Part shown: positions 41,293 through 49,251 of the stretch, one piece after another
Layout: each line of letters opens with the position of its first letter
Numbering within the stretch: the stretch's first letter is position 1
From: Anaerococcus sp. Marseille-Q7828
Lineage (GTDB): Bacteria > Bacillota > Clostridia > Tissierellales > Peptoniphilaceae
DNA length: 64,000 bases
Direction: 5' to 3'
NCBI RefSeq assembly: GCF_949769285.1
Contig: NZ_OX458331.1
Location: 496,001 to 560,000, forward strand
Notes under the pieces: generated by a model
Told to the model about the DNA's origin: nothing
What the model saw: the letters and a program-made list of their open reading frames with translations, nothing else
The model's database searches: none
Made by a program: the position numbers and the translations under genes

Positions 41293-43023
41293 TTAGTTAA
41301 CTTTTGAATAATTATCATAATAATTAGTGTACAAGTCTCTATATATTTCTGAATTTTTCATCGCATCTTTATGAGAAGTAAATATCTCTAATTTACCATC
41401 ATTTATAAACCATATCTCATCTGCTTGATGTACTGAAGATAGTCTGTGGGAAACTAAAAAAACTATATTATTATCCCTAAGCTTTGTAACCGCTTTATAG
41501 ATATCCCTTTCTTTTTCCAAGTCTATTGACGCCGTTGGCTCATCCAAAATTATTATATTGCGTTTGTTATAGATAGCTCTTAATATAGCAACTTGCTGAC
41601 CTTGACCTCCTGATAATTCTACATAATCTTCACTAAGTTCTTTTCCTATCCTTTTTCCCAAATCAAAATTAAGTTGCCAGTTTAATAAATCAAGTAGCCA
41701 AGGCATTTTATTATCATAATCTTTTCCTACTTCTGTTCTTATATTTTCAAGACTAGTAAAGTCTTTTATTAGCTTAAAATCTTGGAAAACAGGACTTATA
41801 TGTGAGTAATTTATTCTATCTGTATCATAGCCATTATAAGAGATGTAACCTTGATTTGGCGTATACATTCCTGCTATAAGTTTTACTAAAGTAGATTTCC
41901 CACAACCATTTTCACCTATTATTACTATTAATTTATTTTCATTTACATCAAAATTTATGTCTTCTAAGACATTCTTATGATTATATGCAAATTTTAAGTC
42001 CTTTGAAGTTAAATGGATTTCCTTAGTGTTTATGATTTCTAAAGGTGATTCACTAGGGTCTGGGAGAGACAAAAACTCTATAATAGGCTTAGAAAATAGA
42101 GAATATCTCCAAAAATCAATCAATGATTCTGAAATATCTTTTATAGCATTTGTTATCTTAAATATTGCCATAATAAGTATTGCAAAATAATCTATATTAA
42201 ATTTTCCATTATAAAGCTCAACTACACCAGTAATTAAAACAAAAAAGTATATAAGGATATCAGTAAGATCTGATAGTGTATCCCTAATGCCCATTCTATT
42301 ATAGAAGTCAGTAAATATTTCTATAGTTTTGTCAATATAAATCTTGCTTGATTTAATAATATTAGTTTCCATAGCATTTGCTTTAATATCAATAAATCTA
42401 TCATCTTCAAGTGGTATATATTGGTAGTACCATATCCAGTTGTTGATAGGTGCAAGCTTATTATAAAATTCTTCATCTTTCTTTGAATATAATAACCTTA
42501 TGTAAAAGTTTATAAAAACCAATATCAATACTACAAATCCTGTCCAAAAAGATATGCTAGAAATTATAAATGAAGTTACTATGATAATACTGATACCTTG
42601 GATAATATTTACCAATGCCTCTATCATATTCTCTAAGGCATACTGATTACGCAAGGAATAATTAGCTCTCTGTTGAAGGTCATAAAAATCCTTTGATTCG
42701 GTTACTTTATAAGATATCGACATTGATTTATCGATTAATTCTTCCTCAACTTGATATATAAATTCATTTCCAATCTTTACAGATTGTGTACTAATATAAG
42801 CATTTATTAACTTCAACAAGCACAAAAATATAAAAACATAAATAGCTTTATCAAGTGAATCTTTATTAGCTATAAAATTGGTAATAAGTTCTATAAATTT
42901 GAAAAATCCATAAGCCTCAATAGAACTTATTACAACATTTAATATCAAAATTCCTATAAATTTCTTATTAGTCTTACTAGCTCTCCTTATGAGCGATAAT
43001 GAAGTTTTTATACTATCAATCAT
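41293..43023 (-). CDS. ABC exporter subunit 2 of a likely heterodimer
   Basis: 576 residues. Six membrane helices are followed by an ATPase domain: Walker A IGENGCGKSTLVKLI, signature LSGGQGQQVAILRAI, Walker B IIILDEPTASID, H-loop LVSHRLSS. Its ATG overlaps the preceding ABC gene by eight bases, so the two are probably made together and pair. This class exports peptides or lipids. Part of the XRE-small protein-ABC-ABC unit at 41.3-45.2 kb, separate in sequence from the duplicated exporter. Confidence 0.86.
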   Translation of the reverse strand: MIDSIKTSLSLIRRASKTNKKFIGILILNVVISSIEAYGFFKFIELITNFIANKDSLDKAIYVFIFLCLLKLINAYISTQSVKIGNEFIYQVEEELIDKSMSISYKVTESKDFYDLQQRANYSLRNQYALENMIEALVNIIQGISIIIVTSFIISSISFWTGFVVLILVFINFYIRLLYSKKDEEFYNKLAPINNWIWYYQYIPLEDDRFIDIKANAMETNIIKSSKIYIDKTIEIFTDFYNRMGIRDTLSDLTDILIYFFVLITGVVELYNGKFNIDYFAILIMAIFKITNAIKDISESLIDFWRYSLFSKPIIEFLSLPDPSESPLEIINTKEIHLTSKDLKFAYNHKNVLEDINFDVNENKLIVIIGENGCGKSTLVKLIAGMYTPNQGYISYNGYDTDRINYSHISPVFQDFKLIKDFTSLENIRTEVGKDYDNKMPWLLDLLNWQLNFDLGKRIGKELSEDYVELSGGQGQQVAILRAIYNKRNIIILDEPTASIDLEKERDIYKAVTKLRDNNIVFLVSHRLSSVHQADEIWFINDGKLEIFTSHKDAMKNSEIYRDLYTNYYDNYSKVN

Positions 43024-44746
43024 CTATTGCTCCTTTCATTAGCTCTTCAGATATATCTAGTAAGTGCTTAAAATAAGGAGAATTTTCTTTAAGATAATGA
43101 TAAGTCCCAGAATTTTCTACCTTTTTATCTCTAATAACTATTATTCTATCTACTACATTAGTTATAGATATCCTATGTGATATTATTATATATCCTCTAT
43201 CTTCAAATTCAGAAAGAATATTATAGAATTTAATCTCTTTGTCAATGTCTAAGTTAGATGTAGGTTCGTCAAATATTAACATCCTTTTATTAGATAAAAG
43301 TGCTCTTAGTGTTACAATTAGTTGCTCTTGTCCACCTGAAGGTATGAAAGCATCATCAAAAAACTCGTTACCTATATGATCTTCAAGTTCAAGGTATCTA
43401 AATTTCGACTTATTTTCAATCTTATTTTTATGTATGTAAGATTTTATAAACTCTATATCTCTATTTTGCTTATTATTGAAAAAAAGATTATCCGCTAGGC
43501 TACCAGGAAATAATTTAGATGTTTGGAATGTTGACGCGAAATAATTAATCCTATCATCAGCTGATATATTTTTGCCATCAAATAATATTTGCCCGCTAGT
43601 TGGCTCAAGCAATCCTATTAATAACTTTATAAATGTTGTTTTACCAGCACCATTTTCTCCAATAATAGCTATTTTCTCATCAGAAGTGAAGCTCACACTT
43701 AAATTTTCTAAAGCAAAATCACTAGATCCTGGATACTTGTAAGATACATCAATAAAATCAACCTCAAACTTATTTGTTATATCTAATTCATTGAAAACTT
43801 GAAGATTTTTATTTAAAACTTGATCATACCTTTCAAAAAGATTAGAGTTTTTCTTAATAGATGAATAGCTCTCTAATACTTTCATAATAGACTCACTAAA
43901 TAGGTAATACATATTTAATATAATTACGAAATCACTAACTAAAATATTTTTATGTCTTAATAATAGTATTGCTAGAATAGATATATCATTTAAAATTAGA
44001 AGCAAACTAATATATATCTTAACTTTAAGACTTAGTTTTGATTTTCTATCAAAAATATCAAATAAGTCATCAATTACATTCCTATATCTTTTAAGAATCA
44101 TATCTTTAAGGTGAAAAACCCTAATATCTTTGCTATATTTACTATTAGTAGTAAGTGAGTGGTAGTAATCTTTTCTATTTTCTATATCTCCTAAATCTTC
44201 ATCTTCAAGTAAATCAAAGCTATTGATCTTATCTTTAATTGGGAAAACTAAAATCGCTATAATTATACTTATAAGAAGAATTAATATAGAGTATCTTCCT
44301 ATAAAAAAGCCACTAAATACTGTTAATATAAAAAAAGGAACTATCTCAATAAATCCATTTATTGCTTCTTGATATCCTTCTATATCAGAAGAAAAAAAAC
44401 TTAGCGTCCTTTGGTAGCTACTTACAAATTTTTCGTCTTCAAAAGACCTATACCTATTATTTATAGCTTTCGAATTTATATCAAAAAGGTAGTTCATTCT
44501 AGACTCAAAAGAAAGAAAGGAAACCTTACTACTAAGCATATTATAAGCTACTTTACTTATGCACATTATAAGTCCAATAATTATAATAATCCTAATTAGC
44601 TGGTTCAAATCAAAACCAGCCTCAATTTGTTTCATTACATATCCCAATACATAAGTATCTAGAAAAAAACTAATAATATTAAAAATCCAAAAAACTACAA
44701 TATAGAAAAAATTACATCTAAAAAATTTATTAATAAGATTTTTCAT
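43016..44746 (-). CDS. ABC exporter subunit 1 of a likely heterodimer
   Basis: 576 residues, with TM domain (FLDTYVLGYVMKQIEAGFDL and other helices) then Walker A IGENGAGKTTFIKLL, Walker B MLIFDEPTSNLD and H-loop IISHRIS. The signature is PSGGQEQLIVTLRALL, with Pro in place of Leu at its start, so one composite ATP site may be degenerate, as in many heterodimeric exporters. The ATG overlaps the 66-residue gene by four bases. Confidence 0.86.
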   Translation of the reverse strand: MKNLINKFFRCNFFYIVVFWIFNIISFFLDTYVLGYVMKQIEAGFDLNQLIRIIIIIGLIMCISKVAYNMLSSKVSFLSFESRMNYLFDINSKAINNRYRSFEDEKFVSSYQRTLSFFSSDIEGYQEAINGFIEIVPFFILTVFSGFFIGRYSILILLISIIIAILVFPIKDKINSFDLLEDEDLGDIENRKDYYHSLTTNSKYSKDIRVFHLKDMILKRYRNVIDDLFDIFDRKSKLSLKVKIYISLLLILNDISILAILLLRHKNILVSDFVIILNMYYLFSESIMKVLESYSSIKKNSNLFERYDQVLNKNLQVFNELDITNKFEVDFIDVSYKYPGSSDFALENLSVSFTSDEKIAIIGENGAGKTTFIKLLIGLLEPTSGQILFDGKNISADDRINYFASTFQTSKLFPGSLADNLFFNNKQNRDIEFIKSYIHKNKIENKSKFRYLELEDHIGNEFFDDAFIPSGGQEQLIVTLRALLSNKRMLIFDEPTSNLDIDKEIKFYNILSEFEDRGYIIISHRISITNVVDRIIVIRDKKVENSGTYHYLKENSPYFKHLLDISEELMKGAIDD

Positions 44747-44943
44747 TCTATTACCAGCTCATACTTTTCACAATATTCTAAGTCACTAAACTTACCCATA
44801 TCCGCCATGTACGATAGATTTTTAATACTAGAATAATGAATTTCTAGTATATATTTCTTATTTTCATAATGAACGAGAAAACCAGCTGTATTTTCAATAC
44901 CATCATCAATAAATTTGATAAACGAAGAATTATTATTTAGCAT
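44743..44943 (-). CDS. Small hypothetical protein (66 residues)
   Basis: A small soluble acidic protein that I do not recognise. It alternates beta-like and polar stretches (GFLVHYENKKYILEIHY, then FSDLEYCEKYELVIE) and has one Cys. It begins on the base after the XRE stop and overlaps the following ABC gene, so expression is coupled. It could be an adaptor or recognition protein for the exporter; its length would also allow an unusual precursor peptide, but it has no leader/core layout. Confidence 0.55.
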   Translation of the reverse strand: MLNNNSSFIKFIDDGIENTAGFLVHYENKKYILEIHYSSIKNLSYMADMGKFSDLEYCEKYELVIE

Positions 44944-45183
44944 TTATAATTTATAAGATGGTGAGTTTGGATAATCAAAGAATATTCTACTTATATCAAT
45001 TGAAAGTTCCCTACAAATAGGGATTAGTGTTGAAACATTGGGATCACACAGATTTTTTTCTATTTTTCTTATAGTTTCTACTGATACTAAAGATATGATT
45101 GCTAATTCTTCTCTAGAAATATTTTTCTCTTGACGTTCATATCTTATTCTTTTACCAATATAGGAAAAATCATAGTCATTCAT
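44944..45183 (-). CDS. XRE-family regulator of the ABC exporter unit
   Basis: 79 residues: an XRE helix-turn-helix (ISREELAIISLVSVETIRKI, then EKNLCDPNVSTLIPICREL) with a short tail. The ATG at 45183 has GAGGTGG before it; the upstream GTG does not. The fold resembles the N-terminal domain of the RNPP-type regulator at 49252-50148 but has no repeat domain. It heads the unit with the 66-residue protein and two ABC genes. Confidence 0.8.
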   Translation of the reverse strand: MNDYDFSYIGKRIRYERQEKNISREELAIISLVSVETIRKIEKNLCDPNVSTLIPICRELSIDISRIFFDYPNSPSYKL

Positions 45184-45223
45184 TTTCCACCTCACTTAAA
45201 CTATAAACTTAGCTTTTGTTTAT

Positions 45224-45252
45224 ATTATAGCATATGGTATCAGAATAATGAA
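45224..45252 (-). promoter_or_regulatory. Possible promoter of the XRE/ABC unit
   Basis: Minus strand TATAAT at 45224-45229 with only a poor -35 (TTCATT) at 17 bases. An activator may be needed. CATATG lies in the spacer. Confidence 0.4.
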
Positions 45253-45406
45253 AACCTTTTATTGATGGTTATTTTAAATACAGATATAAGAAAGGACTAT
45301 GTAAAAATTTTATTGTCTATGCTTACAATTTAATCTGTGTACCATTTTGATTTAGAATTATAAAGTCTGATATAATCTGAATTATTTAACTTTTTTTAAT
45401 CCGTAA

Positions 45407-45439
45407 ATAAAAAACATGCAAACAATAATAATTGCATGC
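45407..45439 (-). terminator. Terminator of the RiPP operon
   Basis: Minus strand CATGCAA (45432-45438) pairs with TTGCATG (45415-45421), followed by six T. It lies about 100 bases after the exporter stop and is repeated near 36955-36990. Confidence 0.8.
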
Positions 45440-45536
45440 ATATTTTTCATAATTTTAATTTGTAATTCTAGATATACATACAGGTGCTTATATGATACAA
45501 GTATAATTCGCTAGTTGACAATACACGCCCACTACT

Positions 45537-47117
45537 TTATAACAAATTCCCCTCATCCATTTGTATTAATTCATCAAATCTCGATAGGTTTTCTTCTGAT
45601 AAATCATGGGTGATTTCAATTATTATCTTATCTTGTAAGTTCAGAAGATAATCTTTTATTATCTTGCTTGTCTTGTAGTCGATGCTAGCAAATGGCTCAT
45701 CTAAAAGGATTATTGGTCTATCGGCTACTAGCATACGTATTATGCCTACAATTTGCTTTTCTCCTCCACTTAGCTTATTTATATCCTCATAGTTTATGAT
45801 TTTGTTTCTCATTTTTTCGTTTAGGACCATCAAGAAATTGTTTACTAATTTCGTATCGGTCTCCATACTTTTGAAAATACTAATGTTGTTTATAAAATCT
45901 GTTCTAAATAGATATTCATATTGTTTGAGTGAAAATATGTATTGGTCCAAATCATCTATAGGGTTACCATCTATATAAATTTGTCCAGTATCTTTTTCTA
46001 GACTTCCATCAATGAGTTTTAATAGGCTAGATTTTCCAGATCCGCTATGTCCGAGAATAGCATATCTTTTATTTTTCTCAAATACATAGTTTACATTATC
46101 TAAGGAAAAATTATCAAATGTGATAGATAAATTCTCTAAGCTTAGCTTATCGACTTTCTTATCTTCCCATTTATCTTTTTCTTCTATTAGGTCTCCATTA
46201 ATGAAATCCATAGTTTCATCAACTAATTCTTGGGTAGAATTTATAAGATTTATGCAACTTAAAATATCATTAATAGGATCTAGGAAACTAGTAGTGTATC
46301 CAAAAGCTGCTATTCCAACTCCAACAGTGATTTTCCCTTGAGCCAGAAGTATGGCTACTATAACAAAGGTATTAAATTCCACTAGAAATATACCAAAAGC
46401 TCCTGCTAAATCTGAAATAGTTTTAAACTTACCAAACTTATATCTTTTGTCCTCACTATCAGTAAGATATGACCTGTGCTCATTATTAATGTTCTTAAAA
46501 GTTACTTTATTGATTCGTGATTTACCAGATAATAAGTCAAGAACCTTGTCAAAGTATCTCTTTATGCTAGCTATTTGCTCTCCCCTTAAAAATGATAATC
46601 TCTTTTTGAATATTTTAGGGATAAATACAATTAAGACAGAAGATAATAGGACAACTATACTTATCCTATAATCCACAAAAACTAGCAAGGTTGTTAAAAA
46701 CACTATAATATTAAGGATAGATTTATAGAGATCTATGTAGGCACTGAGGTAATCCTCGTCTATTGCTTCCACATTCTCAGTAAAAATCACCAAGTAATCA
46801 GCAACTTTTCTTTTATTAAATTCGTGGATATCTAAAGAAGAAATATGCTTAAACAAATCATCTTTAATCTTTACAAAAAATAACTTAGAAACTTTCCACT
46901 CATATAGCCTAGATATATATTGAAAGAATAAATTTAGAAGAATCAATAATACATAAATGCCAATAAGTTTAAAAACAAGACTTAAACCTTCTTCTAAAAT
47001 ATAATCAAATAAATATTTGTTAACCAATGGAAATATTGCGACAGTAATTGAGTACAATAAAGTAAATATGATTTGTATTATAATGGGAACTTTTAATTTT
47101 CGTATATAATTTTTCAT
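45537..47117 (-). CDS. ABC exporter of the RiPP locus, copy B
   Basis: 526 residues with fused membrane and ATPase domains. Walker A is LGHSGSGKSSLLKL, signature KLSGGEKQIVGIIRML, Walker B IILLDEPFASID. It is nearly identical to copy A (35312-36907). It lies downstream of the precursor peptide gene (74-base gap) and before a shared terminator, so it probably exports the modified peptide. There is no N-terminal C39 peptidase domain, so leader removal must be done by another protein. Confidence 0.87.
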   Translation of the reverse strand: MKNYIRKLKVPIIIQIIFTLLYSITVAIFPLVNKYLFDYILEEGLSLVFKLIGIYVLLILLNLFFQYISRLYEWKVSKLFFVKIKDDLFKHISSLDIHEFNKRKVADYLVIFTENVEAIDEDYLSAYIDLYKSILNIIVFLTTLLVFVDYRISIVVLLSSVLIVFIPKIFKKRLSFLRGEQIASIKRYFDKVLDLLSGKSRINKVTFKNINNEHRSYLTDSEDKRYKFGKFKTISDLAGAFGIFLVEFNTFVIVAILLAQGKITVGVGIAAFGYTTSFLDPINDILSCINLINSTQELVDETMDFINGDLIEEKDKWEDKKVDKLSLENLSITFDNFSLDNVNYVFEKNKRYAILGHSGSGKSSLLKLIDGSLEKDTGQIYIDGNPIDDLDQYIFSLKQYEYLFRTDFINNISIFKSMETDTKLVNNFLMVLNEKMRNKIINYEDINKLSGGEKQIVGIIRMLVADRPIILLDEPFASIDYKTSKIIKDYLLNLQDKIIIEITHDLSEENLSRFDELIQMDEGNLL

Positions 47118-47191
47118 TATTTATTCTCCGGTAAGAATTATTTTTTTAATAAGGACTCTTTGTTAAAAGGGTCCTTATTAATAAAAATAAT

Positions 47192-47368
47192 CTATCCAAC
47201 TTTCTTTTCTTGATTAACAGATTTTATTTCCAGTGGATTATAATATGGTGTTGATGAGTTTTTTCCTCTACATTGTCCTCTACAAGCGGATATAACCAGT
47301 ATTTCACCTTTTTTAAGTACTGGAATCGATAGTTTTTGGACACCATTTTCTAATTTTTTATTATCCAT
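47192..47368 (-). CDS. Putative radical-SAM RiPP precursor peptide (58 residues)
   Basis: A small gene not covered by ordinary length cut-offs. It starts four bases after the maturase stop (GAGATAA overlaps as a weak ribosome-binding site). The N-terminal half is a charged leader (MDNKKLENGVQKLSIPVLKK), then a hydrophobic stretch GEILVISA and the core-like ACRGQCRGKNSSTPYYNP, ending with a charged tail. The C-x3-C pair with Arg/Gly/Ser/Thr neighbours is a plausible substrate for thioether (sacti/ranthipeptide) or C-C crosslinks by the adjacent SPASM enzyme. No signal peptide. Its position between maturase and exporter is the main support. Confidence 0.75.
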   Translation of the reverse strand: MDNKKLENGVQKLSIPVLKKGEILVISACRGQCRGKNSSTPYYNPLEIKSVNQEKKVG

Positions 47369-47372
47369 AAAT

Positions 47373-48383
47373 TTATCTCATTTCATAATATTTATTGTAA
47401 CGTGCTAAGGCAACTGATTTGCACATAGCAGAACAACCATAGATATTTCCTGTTTCTGATAAAACAGTTCCTGGACATCTTTCACATAAATTTTCTAATT
47501 TACAATCGTTACACTCATTATTTTTTGATTTCTTTTGATTTCTTACATATCTAAAATAATTTGAATTCCAAATATCTTGGATACTATTTTTATATATATC
47601 ACCAACTTCAAGGTAATATCCATTACAAGGATATACCTTTCCGTTACTTGATATAAATAAGCTATGTCTTAGTGTAGGGCACATATATTCATCAGTATTA
47701 TTTATAAACCTAAAATTAGCAGCTTTATCAATTTCCTCAATTATATGTATCAATTTATTTTCAGGAATGAAATATTGTAAAGGAGTTTCTTCGCCATTAG
47801 ATTTAGTAAATATTGATGGTGAAGTAGTAAATGAAAATCCCATATCATCACAATAATTTTTTACTTCCATAAAATCCTCATAATTGTATTTTAGTATAGG
47901 AGTTTTTATTTCTATTGGGATTTTGTATTTATTAAGATTATTCACACCATTCAGAGCTGCTTCAAGTGACCCTTTTACTTGAGTAATTCTATCATGCACT
48001 TTTGCATTCATAGAAAAAATAGTGAGTGAAAAATCAGTAATATAAAGCTCAGAAAGATCTTTAGCAATCTTTTCAGTAATTAAGGATGCATTGCTCAAAA
48101 TATTAACTCTAAAACAAAGATCTCTAGCGTACTTTACAATTTCCATAAAATCTTCTCTTTTAAAACATTCTCCACCTGTAAATACAATTTGGTGAACGCC
48201 CATTTGTCTAAGATTTAATAATATTTTCTTTATTATATCTATTGGAATTCCATACTCAGTATATGATGGAATATAGCAATGTTTACATCTCCAATTACAT
48301 AAAGAAGTTATTTCAATAGTGCAGCTAATTGGAATTTCATTTAGAAATGCATCATTAATAACTTTTTCATAATTAGCTTTCAT
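47373..48383 (-). CDS. Radical SAM/SPASM peptide maturase
   Basis: 336 residues. EITSLCNWRCKHCYIP holds the CxxxCxxC motif for the SAM-cleaving 4Fe-4S cluster, and IVFTGGECF is the GGE SAM-binding motif. The C-terminal SPASM region (CNGYYLEVGDI, ECNDCKLENLCERCPG, YGCSAMCKS) should hold auxiliary Fe-S clusters. Such enzymes install thioether or carbon crosslinks on ribosomal peptides. It overlaps the PqqD-like gene by 11 bases and precedes the precursor. It has no fused recognition domain, which the separate PqqD-like protein would supply. Confidence 0.9.
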   Translation of the reverse strand: MKANYEKVINDAFLNEIPISCTIEITSLCNWRCKHCYIPSYTEYGIPIDIIKKILLNLRQMGVHQIVFTGGECFKREDFMEIVKYARDLCFRVNILSNASLITEKIAKDLSELYITDFSLTIFSMNAKVHDRITQVKGSLEAALNGVNNLNKYKIPIEIKTPILKYNYEDFMEVKNYCDDMGFSFTTSPSIFTKSNGEETPLQYFIPENKLIHIIEEIDKAANFRFINNTDEYMCPTLRHSLFISSNGKVYPCNGYYLEVGDIYKNSIQDIWNSNYFRYVRNQKKSKNNECNDCKLENLCERCPGTVLSETGNIYGCSAMCKSVALARYNKYYEMR

Positions 48384-48666
48384 AAATGAGTTCCTCTTCT
48401 AATAACTTATTAATGAAATCATACACTAATTTAGTTATACTTATTGAAGTATCATTACAATATTTTGCATCAATACTAAGGATTATATCATTTATATTTT
48501 TCTCATCAGATATTCCGATCCATATGTCTACAGCAATACCCTCTATAAAGTACAATTCGTTTTTTCTTTCATCCACTATATAAATATAATTATTCATATA
48601 TTGCCAAGAAATATATCTCTGAATGTGATACTTTTTCAATATAATACTATTGGTCAGAGAAATCAT
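48373..48666 (-). CDS. PqqD-like RiPP recognition protein
   Basis: 97 residues with the PqqD pattern: NNYIYIVDERKNELYFIEG (strand-turn-strand), then AVDIWIGISDEKNINDII and a C-terminal helix KLVYDFINKLLEEELI. PqqD/RRE proteins bind leader peptides and hand them to the radical-SAM partner. AAAGGATATAATAA precedes the ATG. First gene of the maturation operon. Confidence 0.82.
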   Translation of the reverse strand: MISLTNSIILKKYHIQRYISWQYMNNYIYIVDERKNELYFIEGIAVDIWIGISDEKNINDIILSIDAKYCNDTSISITKLVYDFINKLLEEELIYES

Positions 48667-48957
48667 TTATTATATCCTTTCTCTTTCAGATTGTTTAATT
48701 AAATTTTTAGTCATTTGATTCTCATTAGTTTGGCTTTTATTTCTAAAAACTCTTTACTAGTTAGGGTTTCAAATAACATTTTGTTTTTACACAATTATTC
48801 GCACTTTATCATTAAATATCTTAGTTTACACTAGTCCATTTCGACTTAACTTAATAAAAAAAATTCTATACGATAACTGACAATTGCCCTGGAACTAGAA
48901 TATAGAGTCTATTGAAAGACCCTAGTTTAAAACCGTTTTAGGATTTATAATTAATAT
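48667..48957. other. Leader region of the RiPP operon
   Basis: About 290 AT-rich bases before the PqqD-like gene. Contains the AGAGTCT/AGACCCT repeat and two very short minus-strand frames: 48711-48779 (22 residues, no ribosome-binding site) and 48670-48714 (14 residues, ATGA-coupled to the first). They could be leader peptides, but neither shows RiPP or pheromone features. Confidence 0.45.
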
Positions 48958-49000
48958 CTACATAAATTGAATAATATGTAGTTCTAATTTATCTTGTCAA
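48958..49000 (-). promoter_or_regulatory. Promoter and palindromic operator of the RiPP operon
   Basis: Minus strand TTGACA (48995-49000), 18-base spacer, TATTAT (48971-48976). A palindrome with 7-base arms CTACATA (48958-48964) and TATGTAG (48975-48981), 10 bases apart, covers the -10 box. A second imperfect repeat, AGAGTCT-N6-AGACCCT, lies at 48904-48923. The leader to the first gene is about 300 bases and holds only tiny frames (22 and 14 codons). Confidence 0.6.
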
Positions 49001-49122
49001 ATGCAAGAATAATAGTTAGTATCAATTCCATATGTAAACACAGGTTTAGCAGTATCGCTATCGTCTTTGCTCATTGGGAAAATTATTGAAAATACTAACA
49101 ATAAACTTAATATTTTTTTCAT
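48997..49122 (-). CDS. Putative secreted signalling peptide (PapR-like, 41 residues)
   Basis: A short gene directly downstream of the RNPP-type regulator, on the same strand, with AAGGATGG before the ATG. Sec-type signal MKKILSLLLVFSIIFPMS, then a polar spacer KDDSDTAKP and C-terminus VFTYGIDTNYYSCI. Short exported pro-peptides of this build, encoded after their receptor, are the hallmark of PlcR-PapR and Rgg-SHP systems, where a C-terminal fragment is re-imported (often by Opp) and binds the regulator. An Opp system with two binding proteins is present in this window. The RiPP promoter's -35 overlaps its stop codon. Confidence 0.68.
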   Translation of the reverse strand: MKKILSLLLVFSIIFPMSKDDSDTAKPVFTYGIDTNYYSCI

Positions 49123-49148
49123 AATACCATCCTTAATATTAGCTTTTC

Positions 49149-49166
49149 AATTAATCATGATTAATT
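49149..49166. promoter_or_regulatory. Perfect palindrome before the signalling-peptide gene
   Basis: AATTAATCATGATTAATT, an 18-base perfect palindrome, 27 bases upstream of the peptide ATG. It is a good candidate operator for the adjacent regulator, comparable in position to PlcR boxes, though the sequence differs from that box. Confidence 0.5.
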
Positions 49167-49218
49167 TGTCCGTTTAATTAGATATCTTAATATAATTATA
49201 AATAATTTCTCCATAATA

Positions 49219-49241
49219 GAAAACCTGCACTTGTGCAGGTC
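49219..49241 (-). terminator. Hairpin after the RNPP-type regulator gene
   Basis: ACCTGCA-CTTG-TGCAGGT stem (49223-49240) followed on the minus strand by TTTTCTATTAT. It lies between the regulator and the signalling peptide, so the peptide probably has its own promoter. Confidence 0.7.
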
Positions 49242-49251
49242 TAAGCAGGTA

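Noticed and set aside
44743-44943. The 66-residue protein as a RiPP precursor
   Set aside because: It lacks a leader/core division and reads as a folded alternating-strand protein; left as hypothetical.
45396-45464. A short hydrophobic frame (MKNMHAIIIVCMFFIYGLKK) near the exporter flank
   Set aside because: It coincides with the terminator hairpin and its T-run, has no ribosome-binding site, and its repeat near 37 kb is explained by duplication of the flank.
48711-48779. A 22-codon minus-strand frame in the RiPP operon leader, as a second precursor or pheromone
   Set aside because: No ribosome-binding site, no signal peptide, no Cys and no core-like segment; kept only as a possible leader peptide in the region note.
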